From NCBI GenBank assembly GCA_023485715.1, contig JAMCZG010000054.1, positions 1-20,365 of the forward strand: a stretch of 20,365 nucleotides of DNA, read 5' to 3'. Both the position numbers and the translations under genes were made by a program. Positions 1 through 7,904 of the stretch are shown in pieces (the stretch's first letter is position 1; each line of letters begins with the position of its first letter). The notes below the pieces were generated by a model, which had not been told where the DNA came from, made no database searches, and saw only the letters and a program-made list of their open reading frames with translations. The DNA is from Patescibacteria group bacterium. Lineage in GTDB: Bacteria; Patescibacteriota; Microgenomatia; Levybacterales; UBA12049.

Positions 1-1124
1 GATGAAAAAATTATCGACGGGATTTTTGTTTTGTATAAAAGCGCGGGCGTTATGTCGTTGACACCGTATAAAAAGGCAGGATTTTCTTTTTGTACCAACT
101 TAACTATTCGGTCAAAATTTTCTATTTTTTGTAAATTTCTGTATCCGGAGAAATATACAAATAAATTTATAAGGATAAAAATACACACGATCGACGGAAT
201 TAATGCTTTCTGGAAATTAAGTTTCTTTGTCGTAAAATTATAAAACTCGTAGAAAGAAAGACAAAGAAAAGGAATTAAAAAATTAAGATATAAATAATAA
301 ACGTCCTGAAAACCTAAAAATAAAACGATCGAAAAAATAGAAATTAACCCAAACAAAATATTTTTTTTAATATTTAAAATATTAAAAATCAATATTATAA
401 AAAGTAAAAAATCCTTGCTCGCAAAAAACCATGCGACATTCGCTTTGGAAATTCCTGCCGGCCGGGTGAGCGAAAACCCGAAAATATCCCCGAAAAACTC
501 TTTCGGGGCAAAAAGTAAAAAGGGAAGGATTACGATAAAAATAGTTATGACAAAAGAGACGGAAAAGTTTAATATTTTTTTATAGTTTTTTTGAAGGAAT
601 AAAAAGGTAAAAAAAGACAAAGCGACTGGAATAAAATATGCCTTAGTAAGAAACGACAGGGCGACAAAGATTCCGGATAAATAATATTTTTTTTCCTGGA
701 GAAACAAAAAACCCAAAACTCCGCAAAGCGACGCAGTAAAGACTCCGGTCTGATGGTCGGACGTAGAAAGAACAATAAAAGAAAAAATATAGAGAACGGA
801 GCTTGTTATAGAGACCAGAATGTTTTTTATTTTTTTATAGGTTATGTAATAAATAAGAGAGGTAATGATAATTACCTCGACAACAGACGTTATGTAAAAA
901 AATTCGATATTTTTTCCGACGATTAGATAATATAAAGAGGATACGTAAGCGAAAAAAGGGAAATTAGAAAAGAAAATATCTTTGTAAAGTAATTTCCCTT
1001 GGAAAATTTGACTAACATTGTTCAGATAAATATTTGTGTCGGAGAGACGGACTCCAATGTTAACAATTTTTATTGTAAAAAAAAATCCTAAAATAGCGAC
1101 AAGAGGGATAAGGTCTTTTTTCAT
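1..1124 (-). CDS. GT-C-like polytopic membrane protein, 3' end cut by window edge
   Basis: Reading the minus strand from ATG at 1122-1124 gives about 374 uninterrupted codons that run off the left edge, so the C-terminus is missing. The start overlaps the FemAB stop as ATGA. The product is very hydrophobic with many membrane segments. Near the N-terminus (about residues 28-60) Asp-Thr is followed by GKLLYKDIFFSNFPFFAY, which resembles the first periplasmic loop of GT-C glycosyltransferases (an acidic residue, then a G-x-x-x-Y-x-D/P-like stretch). The last visible part (VNDITPALLYKTKIPS) resembles the soluble tail of such proteins. The family would transfer a sugar from a polyprenyl-phosphate donor outside the membrane; donor and acceptor are unknown. 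Gene 3 of the run UvrD-FemAB-this gene. Reality as a gene is nearly certain; the GT-C assignment is a motif-level judgement. Confidence 0.8.
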   Translation of the reverse strand, partial: MKKDLIPLVAILGFFFTIKIVNIGVRLSDTNIYLNNVSQIFQGKLLYKDIFFSNFPFFAYVSSLYYLIVGKNIEFFYITSVVEVIIITSLIYYITYKKIKNILVSITSSVLYIFSFIVLSTSDHQTGVFTASLCGVLGFLFLQEKKYYLSGIFVALSFLTKAYFIPVALSFFTFLFLQKNYKKILNFSVSFVITIFIVILPFLLFAPKEFFGDIFGFSLTRPAGISKANVAWFFASKDFLLFIILIFNILNIKKNILFGLISIFSIVLFLGFQDVYYLYLNFLIPFLCLSFYEFYNFTTKKLNFQKALIPSIVCIFILINLFVYFSGYRNLQKIENFDRIVKLVQKENPAFLYGVNDITPALLYKTKIPSIIFS

Positions 1125-2140
1125 TTTTTAATTTTCAGAATTAACCAGCGGATCTTATCTGCCAATTTATAAAACTCGTAATGCAGTGGTTTTATAATAA
1201 GATCATAGCTTCCGACGAACTCGACGAGCCGTGGTCCGTAGCCCTGTTTAAACCGGTGAAATCCAAACCACGGATCGTTTTTTTGGGGATCCGGGCCCAA
1301 CGATCCCCACATGTCGAACTTTTTAAGGCCCATTTTTTTGCCGAATTTTATCACTTCCCACATCATTAAATTAGACGCCATTACTTCCCGGTTCTCACCC
1401 GATGACGCGCCGTAGGGATAATATAAAGTGTCTTTAAAAATAAAAACAATCCATGCGGCGAGAATTTTTGAATTGGATTTTGCCAAAAAAAGATGAGCGC
1501 TGAGTCCATCGGGTTTTTGATTTTTTAATGATTCCCACATCAGCTTATGGTATTTCTCATCGTGGGCAAAAAATTTCTGTCTTGCCGTTGTTTCTTTTGT
1601 GAGTTCCAGGTATCTTTTAAATGATCTTTCTGAATTATCTTTTATTATTTGGACGTCGTGTTTTTGCGCGACCCTGATATTGTAACGGGTTTTCGGATGC
1701 ATATTTTTTAAAAGCTCGTCCTCTGATTTAGTCAGATCCAGTTGAAAAGTATATTTGGTAAATAACGGATGAATTGACGGATTTAATTTCAAATTTCTAA
1801 TTTTCTCCGGCAGAGCCGGATCATTTGCCATTTCGATGTTCGGTTCGAGCTGGATAAATATGCAGTTTTCTTTTTTCCCGATTCTTTTAAGTTCTTCGAT
1901 TGTTTCTTTGTCCGGCAGGTTTGTTTTTGGTAAATATCCGATCGTTAAATTTGTTTTTGGGATCTTATGGATTGTTAACTGAAAACCCGAGATAATTTTA
2001 TTTACGTTATAAAATCCTTTTCTTATTACTTTTACTCCTGTTTTTTCCCGAAACTCGCCCCATTCGAAGGATTGGAGGGGGTGGGGCGCAATTTTATCGA
2101 ATTCTTTTTTTTCTTTTTCGGTTATATTTATTATTTTCAT
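1121..2140 (-). CDS. FemA/FemB/FemX-type peptidyltransferase (double GNAT fold)
   Basis: The 339-residue protein fits the FemAB family, which adds amino acids from aminoacyl-tRNA to the lysine (or equivalent) of the peptidoglycan stem peptide at lipid II. Family-like stretches are PLQSFEWGEFREKTG (residues 21-35), KTRYNIRVAQKH in the middle, and AAWIVFIFKDTLYYPYGASS followed by MWEVIKFGKKMGLKKFDMWG towards the end, matching the second GNAT domain. No transmembrane segment is evident, as expected for a cytoplasmic enzyme at the membrane face. The start overlaps the UvrD stop as ATGA and the stop overlaps the next start as ATGA, so translation is probably coupled along the three genes. The amino acid added cannot be told from sequence. 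A FemAB-like enzyme of exopolysaccharide systems is possible but less likely. Confidence 0.88.
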   Translation of the reverse strand: MKIINITEKEKKEFDKIAPHPLQSFEWGEFREKTGVKVIRKGFYNVNKIISGFQLTIHKIPKTNLTIGYLPKTNLPDKETIEELKRIGKKENCIFIQLEPNIEMANDPALPEKIRNLKLNPSIHPLFTKYTFQLDLTKSEDELLKNMHPKTRYNIRVAQKHDVQIIKDNSERSFKRYLELTKETTARQKFFAHDEKYHKLMWESLKNQKPDGLSAHLFLAKSNSKILAAWIVFIFKDTLYYPYGASSGENREVMASNLMMWEVIKFGKKMGLKKFDMWGSLGPDPQKNDPWFGFHRFKQGYGPRLVEFVGSYDLIIKPLHYEFYKLADKIRWLILKIKK

Positions 2141-3990
2141 AAAAATTCCGGCGTATCATCGTTTGCGAGAGCATGTAGGTTGTTTGAAATTACATTTTTG
2201 GGCAGCTCAAAAATAAAACGCGACATAGTATTGGATGTTTTTTGTCCGAAGAATATTCTTTTACGGGCGTAGGTTAAAAAAAGCCTGTTTTTTGCGCGTG
2301 TCATTCCGACATAGCACAACCTTCTTTCTTCTTCGAGCTGGTGCCGGTCGAATAAAGACCTGCTGTGGGGAAAAAGTCCCTCTTCCATCCCGACCATAAA
2401 GATGATGGGGAATTCTAAGCCTTTTGCGGCGTGCAAAGTCATAAGTGTTATCGCATTTTTTTGTTTTTGTCCAAAATTCCCGGGATGATCGGGCATATAT
2501 TCCTGTTCGATCAGCGCGACGTTTTCTAAAAATTGAGTGAGATCGGGAAATTCGATCGCGACAGATCTTAATTCTTTAATATTTTCGAGTCTTTGTCTGT
2601 CGTCTTCATCGCTCTCGTCGTATAAAGATAGATAGTCTGTGTTTTTCACCACCGAATCTAAAATATCGATCGTTTGTTTGCCGGAATTTTCAAAAGCAGA
2701 CTGGAATTCGATGAATTTTTTAAGCCTTCCTTTTCCGAGTTTTTCGACCCGTTTAAAAGAGACCTTATCCTTTGGATTTTCGATATTCCTAAGATACGCG
2801 AGGATATCTTTTACCTCTTTTCTTTCGTAAAATCGCGTTCCTCCGATTAAGGCATATGGGATGCTTTGATGCAAAAATACTTCTTCCAAGATTCTTGACT
2901 GCGCGTTTGTCCTGTAAAGGACTGCGACGTCGGAATAATTGTAGTCTGACTTTTGGTTGTCAAAATATTTAAGGTTTAATATTTGATTTATTATAAATTC
3001 GACTTCGTCGTGTTCGTTTTTTGCTTCGTAAATTACTACTTCGTCTCCGGTCGGATTTTCTGTCCAAAGAGATAAAACAGGGTGGGTCGTATTGTTAGAG
3101 ATTACAGAAGAGGCTGCGTCTAGTATTTTTTGTGTCGACCTGTAATTTTGCGAAAGGGAAAATGTTTTTACATCTTTAAAATCTTCGTTAAATTTTGACA
3201 AATTTCGAAAATCAGCACCGCGCCAGCTGTAAATACTCTGTGAAAAATCGCCAACCACGCACACGTTTTTAAATTCTGCGGAAAGCAATTTTGTTAAAAC
3301 ATACTGCGCGTGATTTGTGTCCTGATACTCATCGACCAGGATATATTTAAAGCGTTCCTGGTATTTTTTTAAAACTTCCGGATTTTTCTTAAACAGTTTT
3401 ATGGTTTTTAAAATTAAATCGTCAAAATCCAGGGCGTTATTTTCATCCAGGGTGTTTTGGTATAAAGCATAAACTCTTGCTGCCGTCTCCTGGAAAATTC
3501 CCCGGGCGATTTGCGGATATTGTTTCTCGTCTACAAGCTCATTTTTCGCTTCAGAAATCGTCGCGAGAATAGAATTGGGTTTATAATCTTTTGTCGAGAT
3601 GCCAAGAGTTTTAAAAGCTTGTTTTACGGCGTCGATTTGGTCCTGTTCGTCGTAGATGACGTATTTTGGCGAAATACCTAAATATTTTCCGTCGATCCTT
3701 AGAATTTTTGCGCAGAGTGAATGGAACGTCGAAACCCACGGCTTCATTTTATTCCCAGAAAGATATCTTTTAATTCTTTCTCCCATCTCTTTTGCCGCCT
3801 TATTCGTAAATGTGATCATAATAATGCTTTCGGGACTTACTTTTTTTTCTAGAATAAGGTACATAACTTTATAAACAAGAACCCTTGTTTTGCCGCTTCC
3901 AGCGCCGGCCAATATGATCATCGGGCCGTCCGTGTTCACCACGGCTTTTTGTTGTTCAGGGTTTAAATCCTTGAGAAATTCGTTTGTCAT
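2137..3990 (-). CDS. UvrD/PcrA-type superfamily 1A DNA helicase
   Basis: A 3'-5' ATP-dependent DNA helicase of repair and replication. Motifs are complete and in order: Walker A GAGSGKT (residues 29-35), Ia TFTNKAA (60-66), II VDEYQDT (219-225), III GDFSQSIYSWRGA (247-259), IV NYRST (282-286), V TLHAAKGLEF (518-527), VI YVGMTRAKNRL (560-570). I start at ATG 3990 (MTNEFLKDLNPEQQKAV, 617 residues). A GTG six codons upstream at 4006-4008 is in frame but abuts the divergent tpiA start and overlaps the likely promoter. The protein is about 100 residues shorter than typical PcrA: the 2B region after IPYALIGG lacks the usual PKRGIG-like turn and the C-terminal tail is brief. First gene of the run with FemAB and a GT-C-like protein. 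UvrD, PcrA and Rep cannot be separated here, so no symbol is given. Confidence 0.95.
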   Translation of the reverse strand: MTNEFLKDLNPEQQKAVVNTDGPMIILAGAGSGKTRVLVYKVMYLILEKKVSPESIIMITFTNKAAKEMGERIKRYLSGNKMKPWVSTFHSLCAKILRIDGKYLGISPKYVIYDEQDQIDAVKQAFKTLGISTKDYKPNSILATISEAKNELVDEKQYPQIARGIFQETAARVYALYQNTLDENNALDFDDLILKTIKLFKKNPEVLKKYQERFKYILVDEYQDTNHAQYVLTKLLSAEFKNVCVVGDFSQSIYSWRGADFRNLSKFNEDFKDVKTFSLSQNYRSTQKILDAASSVISNNTTHPVLSLWTENPTGDEVVIYEAKNEHDEVEFIINQILNLKYFDNQKSDYNYSDVAVLYRTNAQSRILEEVFLHQSIPYALIGGTRFYERKEVKDILAYLRNIENPKDKVSFKRVEKLGKGRLKKFIEFQSAFENSGKQTIDILDSVVKNTDYLSLYDESDEDDRQRLENIKELRSVAIEFPDLTQFLENVALIEQEYMPDHPGNFGQKQKNAITLMTLHAAKGLEFPIIFMVGMEEGLFPHSRSLFDRHQLEEERRLCYVGMTRAKNRLFLTYARKRIFFGQKTSNTMSRFIFELPKNVISNNLHALANDDTPEFL

Positions 3991-4000
3991 ACCGTATAAT
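3971..4000 (+). promoter_or_regulatory. Predicted promoter of tpiA-LCP, leaderless type
   Basis: TTGAGA at 3971-3976 (5 of 6 matches to TTGACA) is followed after 18 bases by a perfect TATAAT at 3995-4000. The tpiA ATG is only 8 bases downstream at 4009, so transcription should begin at or within a base or two of the start codon. The -35 lies inside the 5' end of uvrD. Seen directly; use as a promoter is inferred. Confidence 0.65.
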
Positions 4001-4004
4001 GATA
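3999..4004 (-). promoter_or_regulatory. Possible -10 element of the uvrD run
   Basis: On the minus strand TATCAT (4004 down to 3999) lies 8 bases before the uvrD ATG, the same spacing as the tpiA box on the other strand, and overlaps that box by two bases. No good -35 is visible (about 3 of 6 matches at 17-base spacing). It could be coincidence in AT-rich DNA, but the 18-base gap between the two start codons leaves little room for another promoter. Confidence 0.4.
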
Positions 4005-4008
4005 TCAC

Positions 4009-4665
4009 ATGAAAAAGCTTTTCATAATCGCTAACTGGAAGTCGAATAAAAAAGAATTGGAAGTAAAAGAATGGATCGATAAGTTTAAGAATTACGATTT
4101 AAGATTCAAGAATAAAGAAATAATAATATGCCCTTCTTTTATTCACTTGCCTCTTCTTAAATCTTATATCTTAGATCATGAATCGATAAGGCTTGGGGCA
4201 CAAGATATTTCAAAATTCGACGAGGGCGCTTATACGGGAGAGGTAAACGGAAAACAAATAAGGGAATTCGCTGAGTATGTGATTATCGGCCATTCGGAAA
4301 GAAGGCAAAACTTCTCCGAAAACGAGGAGGTAGTTAATCAGAAAATAAAACAGGCGATAAAATTCGGACTTAAGCCAATATTGTGTGTCCAGGACCAAAA
4401 TTTTAAAATCCAAGAAAAAGTAGAAATAATCGCTTATGAACCGGTTTTTGCAATCGGAACAAATAATCCAGATACTCCCGAAAATGCAGATTTGGTTTCA
4501 ACAAAAATTAAGGAAAATAATTTATCGAATTATATTATTTACGGAGGAAGCGTAAATTCTAAAAACGTTAACCAGTTTACTCAAAAACCGAATATAGACG
4601 GGGTTTTAGTGGGCAATGCTAGTTTGGATCCTCTCGAGTTTTTCGAGATAATAAAAAATGCGTAA
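4009..4665 (+). CDS. tpiA: Triosephosphate isomerase, short form
   Basis: Interconverts dihydroxyacetone phosphate and glyceraldehyde 3-phosphate in glycolysis, in the cytoplasm. The catalytic parts are present: ANWK with Asn9 and Lys11, GHSERR with His95, YEPVFAIGT with Glu144 and the mobile loop 6, then YGGSVNSKN (178-186) and DGVLVGNASLDP at the phosphate site. It has 218 residues against about 250 in most bacteria. The missing piece is local: after ILCV (125-128) only about a dozen residues precede IIAYEP, where the usual enzyme has a GE(T) motif and two helices. Archaeal enzymes are shortened in the same region. ATG at 4009 is preceded by a -10 box 8 bases away. The stop overlaps the LCP start by 8 bases, so the two genes are co-transcribed. 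Identity is secure. Confidence 0.96.
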   Translation: MKKLFIIANWKSNKKELEVKEWIDKFKNYDLRFKNKEIIICPSFIHLPLLKSYILDHESIRLGAQDISKFDEGAYTGEVNGKQIREFAEYVIIGHSERRQNFSENEEVVNQKIKQAIKFGLKPILCVQDQNFKIQEKVEIIAYEPVFAIGTNNPDTPENADLVSTKIKENNLSNYIIYGGSVNSKNVNQFTQKPNIDGVLVGNASLDPLEFFEIIKNA

Positions 4666-5752
4666 AAAGAAAATCCTGATTGTAGTTTTAATCATCGGGG
4701 CATTTTTGCTTATAAAAGCGGGTTTGACCTTAAGTAAATACACCCCTGTTCTTTTGCAATTGATTTTTAACCGGGACATCGCGCTTAAAAAATCAGACCA
4801 CAATATTAATTTACTGTTTTTGGGTATCGGAGGAGGAGAACACGAAGGACCGAATTTAACGGACACGATAATTTTTGCGAGTATAGATCCAGAAAAAAAG
4901 GGCGTCTATCTTGTCTCGATTCCCCGCGATCTTTGGGTTTCGGATATCGACGGAAAGATTAATACTGCTTACTCGATCGGCGAGAGCAAAAAAACAGGCG
5001 GAGGGATTTTATTAACGCGCGCGCTTGTTTCAAAAATCCTTAACCAACCGATCGATTACACGATCAGAGTAGATTTTGACGGTTTTGTAAAAGCTGTCGA
5101 TTTGATCGGTGGGTTGGACGTAGACGTCGAAAACACATTCGATGATTACGAATATCCGATTCAGGGTAAAGAGGGCGATGCGTGCGGTCACACAGAAGAG
5201 GAGGTACAGAAACTTGCGACAAGCTCTGCGATGATCGAAGCTTTTCCCTGCAGATTTGTGCATATTCATTTTGATAAAGGTTTGCAACACATGGATGGAC
5301 AAACTGTTTTAAAATTCGTCAGATCCAGGCATGCCAAAGGCAAGGAAGGGACGGATTTTGCGCGGAACAAAAGACAGGAGAAAGTTATTGCTGCATTTAA
5401 AAACAAACTGTTCTCGACTGACGTAATTTTGAATCCGGTAAAAGTCGTCAGCCTTTATTCGGCGATTAGCGACAATATCGATACGGATATTAAACAGGAA
5501 GAATTTGACGATTTTGTGAGGCTAGCACAAAAAATAAAGGATGCAAAAATCAGAAGCATCGTTTTGGATATCGGTGATGAAAATACCCAAAGAGACGGTT
5601 TTCTGATAAATCCTGCGACAAGCGAAGATTACAACAATCAATGGGTTTTAATCCCAAAGCTCGGAAACAACGACTTCTCCGGAATTCAAAATTATGTCTC
5701 CTGCGAGATAAAAGCGGATAATTGTCCGAATATCAGTTCAAAAAAGAATTAA
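4658..5752 (+). CDS. LytR-CpsA-Psr (LCP) family cell-wall polymer ligase
   Basis: LCP enzymes move phosphate-linked glycopolymers from a polyprenyl carrier to peptidoglycan or, in some lineages, to protein. A membrane anchor lies at residues 5-25, with the rest outside. LCP marks: NLLFLGIGGG (51-60), NLTDTI (66-71), SIPRD (87-91), DGFVKAVDLIGGLDVDV (141-157), GLQHMDGQTVLKFVRSR (208-224) and RNKRQ (236-240). The conserved Asp69, Arg90, Asp91, Arg222, Arg224, Arg236 and Arg239 that bind the pyrophosphate lipid are all there. Four cysteines (176, 198, 349, 356) sit in an insertion and near the C-terminus and may form disulfides. The gene overlaps tpiA by 8 bases, and its 3' end overlaps the convergent YYY gene by 20 bases. 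The family is secure; the polymer attached is unknown. Confidence 0.93.
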   Translation: MRKKKILIVVLIIGAFLLIKAGLTLSKYTPVLLQLIFNRDIALKKSDHNINLLFLGIGGGEHEGPNLTDTIIFASIDPEKKGVYLVSIPRDLWVSDIDGKINTAYSIGESKKTGGGILLTRALVSKILNQPIDYTIRVDFDGFVKAVDLIGGLDVDVENTFDDYEYPIQGKEGDACGHTEEEVQKLATSSAMIEAFPCRFVHIHFDKGLQHMDGQTVLKFVRSRHAKGKEGTDFARNKRQEKVIAAFKNKLFSTDVILNPVKVVSLYSAISDNIDTDIKQEEFDDFVRLAQKIKDAKIRSIVLDIGDENTQRDGFLINPATSEDYNNQWVLIPKLGNNDFSGIQNYVSCEIKADNCPNISSKKN

Positions 5753-7895
5753 TTCTATAGATTCTTGTTTGACCGTTTTCGTAAACTATTTCGCCGATTT
5801 CGCTAAATTTATCTTCGTAAAGATTGGGGTACTTTTCGCGTTCGAGGTCTCCGACAAAGATATAGTCTATTTTGTATTTATCGATTAGTTGTTTTAAGAG
5901 ATCCATATCAGTGGTCTCGTATAGGTCTTTAACCTCATTTATTCTCGGAGCCGGGATATCATACGTTCCGCGCCACAGCCATTCGTGTACTGTCCAGCCC
6001 AAAACCGTCGGAAGACCGGTATTTGCTGAAATACGGGCGTAGTTTGTATAAGAATCTCCTTGCGCTTCTAAGATTACTGGCTGGTTTTTGATGTTTTCAT
6101 TAATCCAAAGTATTGCCTCGTAATCGGTCGGATAAAGTTGTCCAAGGTATGTTGTTCCGTTTAACCCTTTTGCGGTTTGCAGATTTCCGTAATAAGAATT
6201 AATCGCAAAATAAGGATAAATTGCAACCAAGAATAGCCCAATACTACCAATAAATACCAATACTACCAATATTAAATTTTTATTGAGATTGGAAATTAAT
6301 CGGAAAATTATATAACCCGAAGAAATAGAAAGTATGATAAATGCCTGATAAACTAGTTTAAACATCGTGTTTGCGCGGTAATGGGCGGGATAGATATCTT
6401 TAACATAAATAAATTCCGGGATAATAATTAAAAGCGTGGAAACAACGACCAGAATAATAATAAAGAGGTCGGATATTGATAGATTTTCAATTTTTAATCT
6501 CACTTTTTTGATAATTGTTAAGAAAAACAACGCGACCCAAAAGTAGAAAAAACCATACAGGATAAAAAGTTGCCAAAGTGGCGATTTTTGGCAATGATCC
6601 GCTTCGAACAAAAACGGTCCTAATTTTCCGATATCGGTTAAAAATTTCGGCGCACACAATATCCCGATTCCCGAAGCAAACGGCTTGAAAAAGATATTAA
6701 ACGGAAGAGAAAAAATAAAAAAAGAAACAACAATAATGAATATTATTCTTAATACCTCATACAGTTTTGATTTTAATAGCGGATCTTTGTTTAAAAATAC
6801 GACAAAACTAAATACGATAACACTGAGTAAAGCGTATATCGCGCCGTCCCAGGCATTGGTCATATAGGCAGTTGCGATTAGAAAAGATATAAAAATAATT
6901 TTTATAATATTTATTTTCCGGCCCAGGAATTCGTTTAATAATAACGCGATTATTGTCAGTACTATCGGAATGCCAAGTACGTGTCCGTGGAGATCGGACA
7001 CGACAAAAGAGTAGATCGGGAATTCGTGGATGGTGTTATAAATAAAACGTGTAGCGTTTGGATACCAGTATGAATTAGGAAATAATTGGGGTGAAAAGGC
7101 GAGTTCCCAAAAAGGAACCGGGTTTTCGTTCGGGTAAGGTTTAAAAAAGGTGTAAATCGGGTGGAGATTTCCTCCCATCGAGACAAGAAAACCCGTTAAT
7201 AAGCCGCCGAATAGAATTTTAAGACCCGATATTTTTGAATCAATTTTTTTATAAACGAGGTTTGCCCCGATCGAAAAGGAAGTAGTAAGCGTAAAAGCAA
7301 ACAAAGTCGAAAGCATTAAATTATAAGCTATCTGGGAAGGAACTCCGGATATTTTTATTAAGAGAGCCGTGATTAAATGGCCGAAATAATAATAATTGAT
7401 CGAAAACGGCGTAAACCACATGTCTTTCGGTGGAAAATAATCGCTTCTTAGAATCGAATTAACAAACCCAAAATCCATAAATTTTTCGAGTCCGTTAATG
7501 TCGGGCTGAAAGTTTCTAATATAAGACCAAAAAAATAATCCGGCAAGAAACAATAACTCTTCAAAAATAAATATCTTCCATTTTGTTCTAAAAAGATCCA
7601 TGATTGGTTTTAAGTTCAACGATTTGTGTCCAAAATACAGATATAAAAAATAATTTATTAATCCGGAAGCAATCAGAAGAATAATTAAGTTGGTCCGTGT
7701 AAATTGCGCAATATGTAAAACTCCTAATATAAATATTAAATAAGACAGAACGACGGCACCTATTGTTTTCGAGAAAATATACCCACGGTCGAAAAACCTG
7801 GAGAAAGCGTATTTTGTAAAAGGAAAAAAAGCAATCCCGATTAAAAAAAATAAAAACCACCATTGAGTAATAAAATATAGATTTTCACTATTCAT
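5733..7895 (-). CDS. YYY/DUF2298-type polytopic membrane protein
   Basis: A 720-residue protein with a dozen or more membrane segments. The defining pattern of the family (Chlor_Arch_YYY) is clear: NGLEKFMDFGF (134-144), PPKDMWF (155-161) and INYYYFGH (166-173), then YNLMLSTLFAF, a SDLHGHVLGIP loop and TNAWDGAIYA further on. Proteins of this type are thought to be GT-C-fold glycosyltransferases or relatives; the Asp in FMDF and the DLHGH loop would face outside. The final 120 residues (from about QPVILEAQGDSYTNYARIS) form a soluble domain typical of such proteins. Last gene of the long minus-strand train, 9 bases after the previous gene. No terminator is possible before its tail-to-tail overlap with LCP. 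The domain family is confident; the reaction is not known. Confidence 0.85.
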   Translation of the reverse strand: MNSENLYFITQWWFLFFLIGIAFFPFTKYAFSRFFDRGYIFSKTIGAVVLSYLIFILGVLHIAQFTRTNLIILLIASGLINYFLYLYFGHKSLNLKPIMDLFRTKWKIFIFEELLFLAGLFFWSYIRNFQPDINGLEKFMDFGFVNSILRSDYFPPKDMWFTPFSINYYYFGHLITALLIKISGVPSQIAYNLMLSTLFAFTLTTSFSIGANLVYKKIDSKISGLKILFGGLLTGFLVSMGGNLHPIYTFFKPYPNENPVPFWELAFSPQLFPNSYWYPNATRFIYNTIHEFPIYSFVVSDLHGHVLGIPIVLTIIALLLNEFLGRKINIIKIIFISFLIATAYMTNAWDGAIYALLSVIVFSFVVFLNKDPLLKSKLYEVLRIIFIIVVSFFIFSLPFNIFFKPFASGIGILCAPKFLTDIGKLGPFLFEADHCQKSPLWQLFILYGFFYFWVALFFLTIIKKVRLKIENLSISDLFIIILVVVSTLLIIIPEFIYVKDIYPAHYRANTMFKLVYQAFIILSISSGYIIFRLISNLNKNLILVVLVFIGSIGLFLVAIYPYFAINSYYGNLQTAKGLNGTTYLGQLYPTDYEAILWINENIKNQPVILEAQGDSYTNYARISANTGLPTVLGWTVHEWLWRGTYDIPAPRINEVKDLYETTDMDLLKQLIDKYKIDYIFVGDLEREKYPNLYEDKFSEIGEIVYENGQTRIYRINSFLN

Positions 7896-7904
7896 AATGC
7901 CTTA

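Noticed and set aside
31..243. Short plus-strand open frame of 70 codons at the left edge
   Set aside because: It is opposite a continuous minus-strand membrane-protein frame that has GT-C-like motifs and a coupled start.
3991..4008. GTG start for uvrD giving six extra residues
   Set aside because: It abuts the tpiA start and overlaps both candidate -10 boxes. MTNEFLKDLNPEQQKAV is the normal UvrD beginning.
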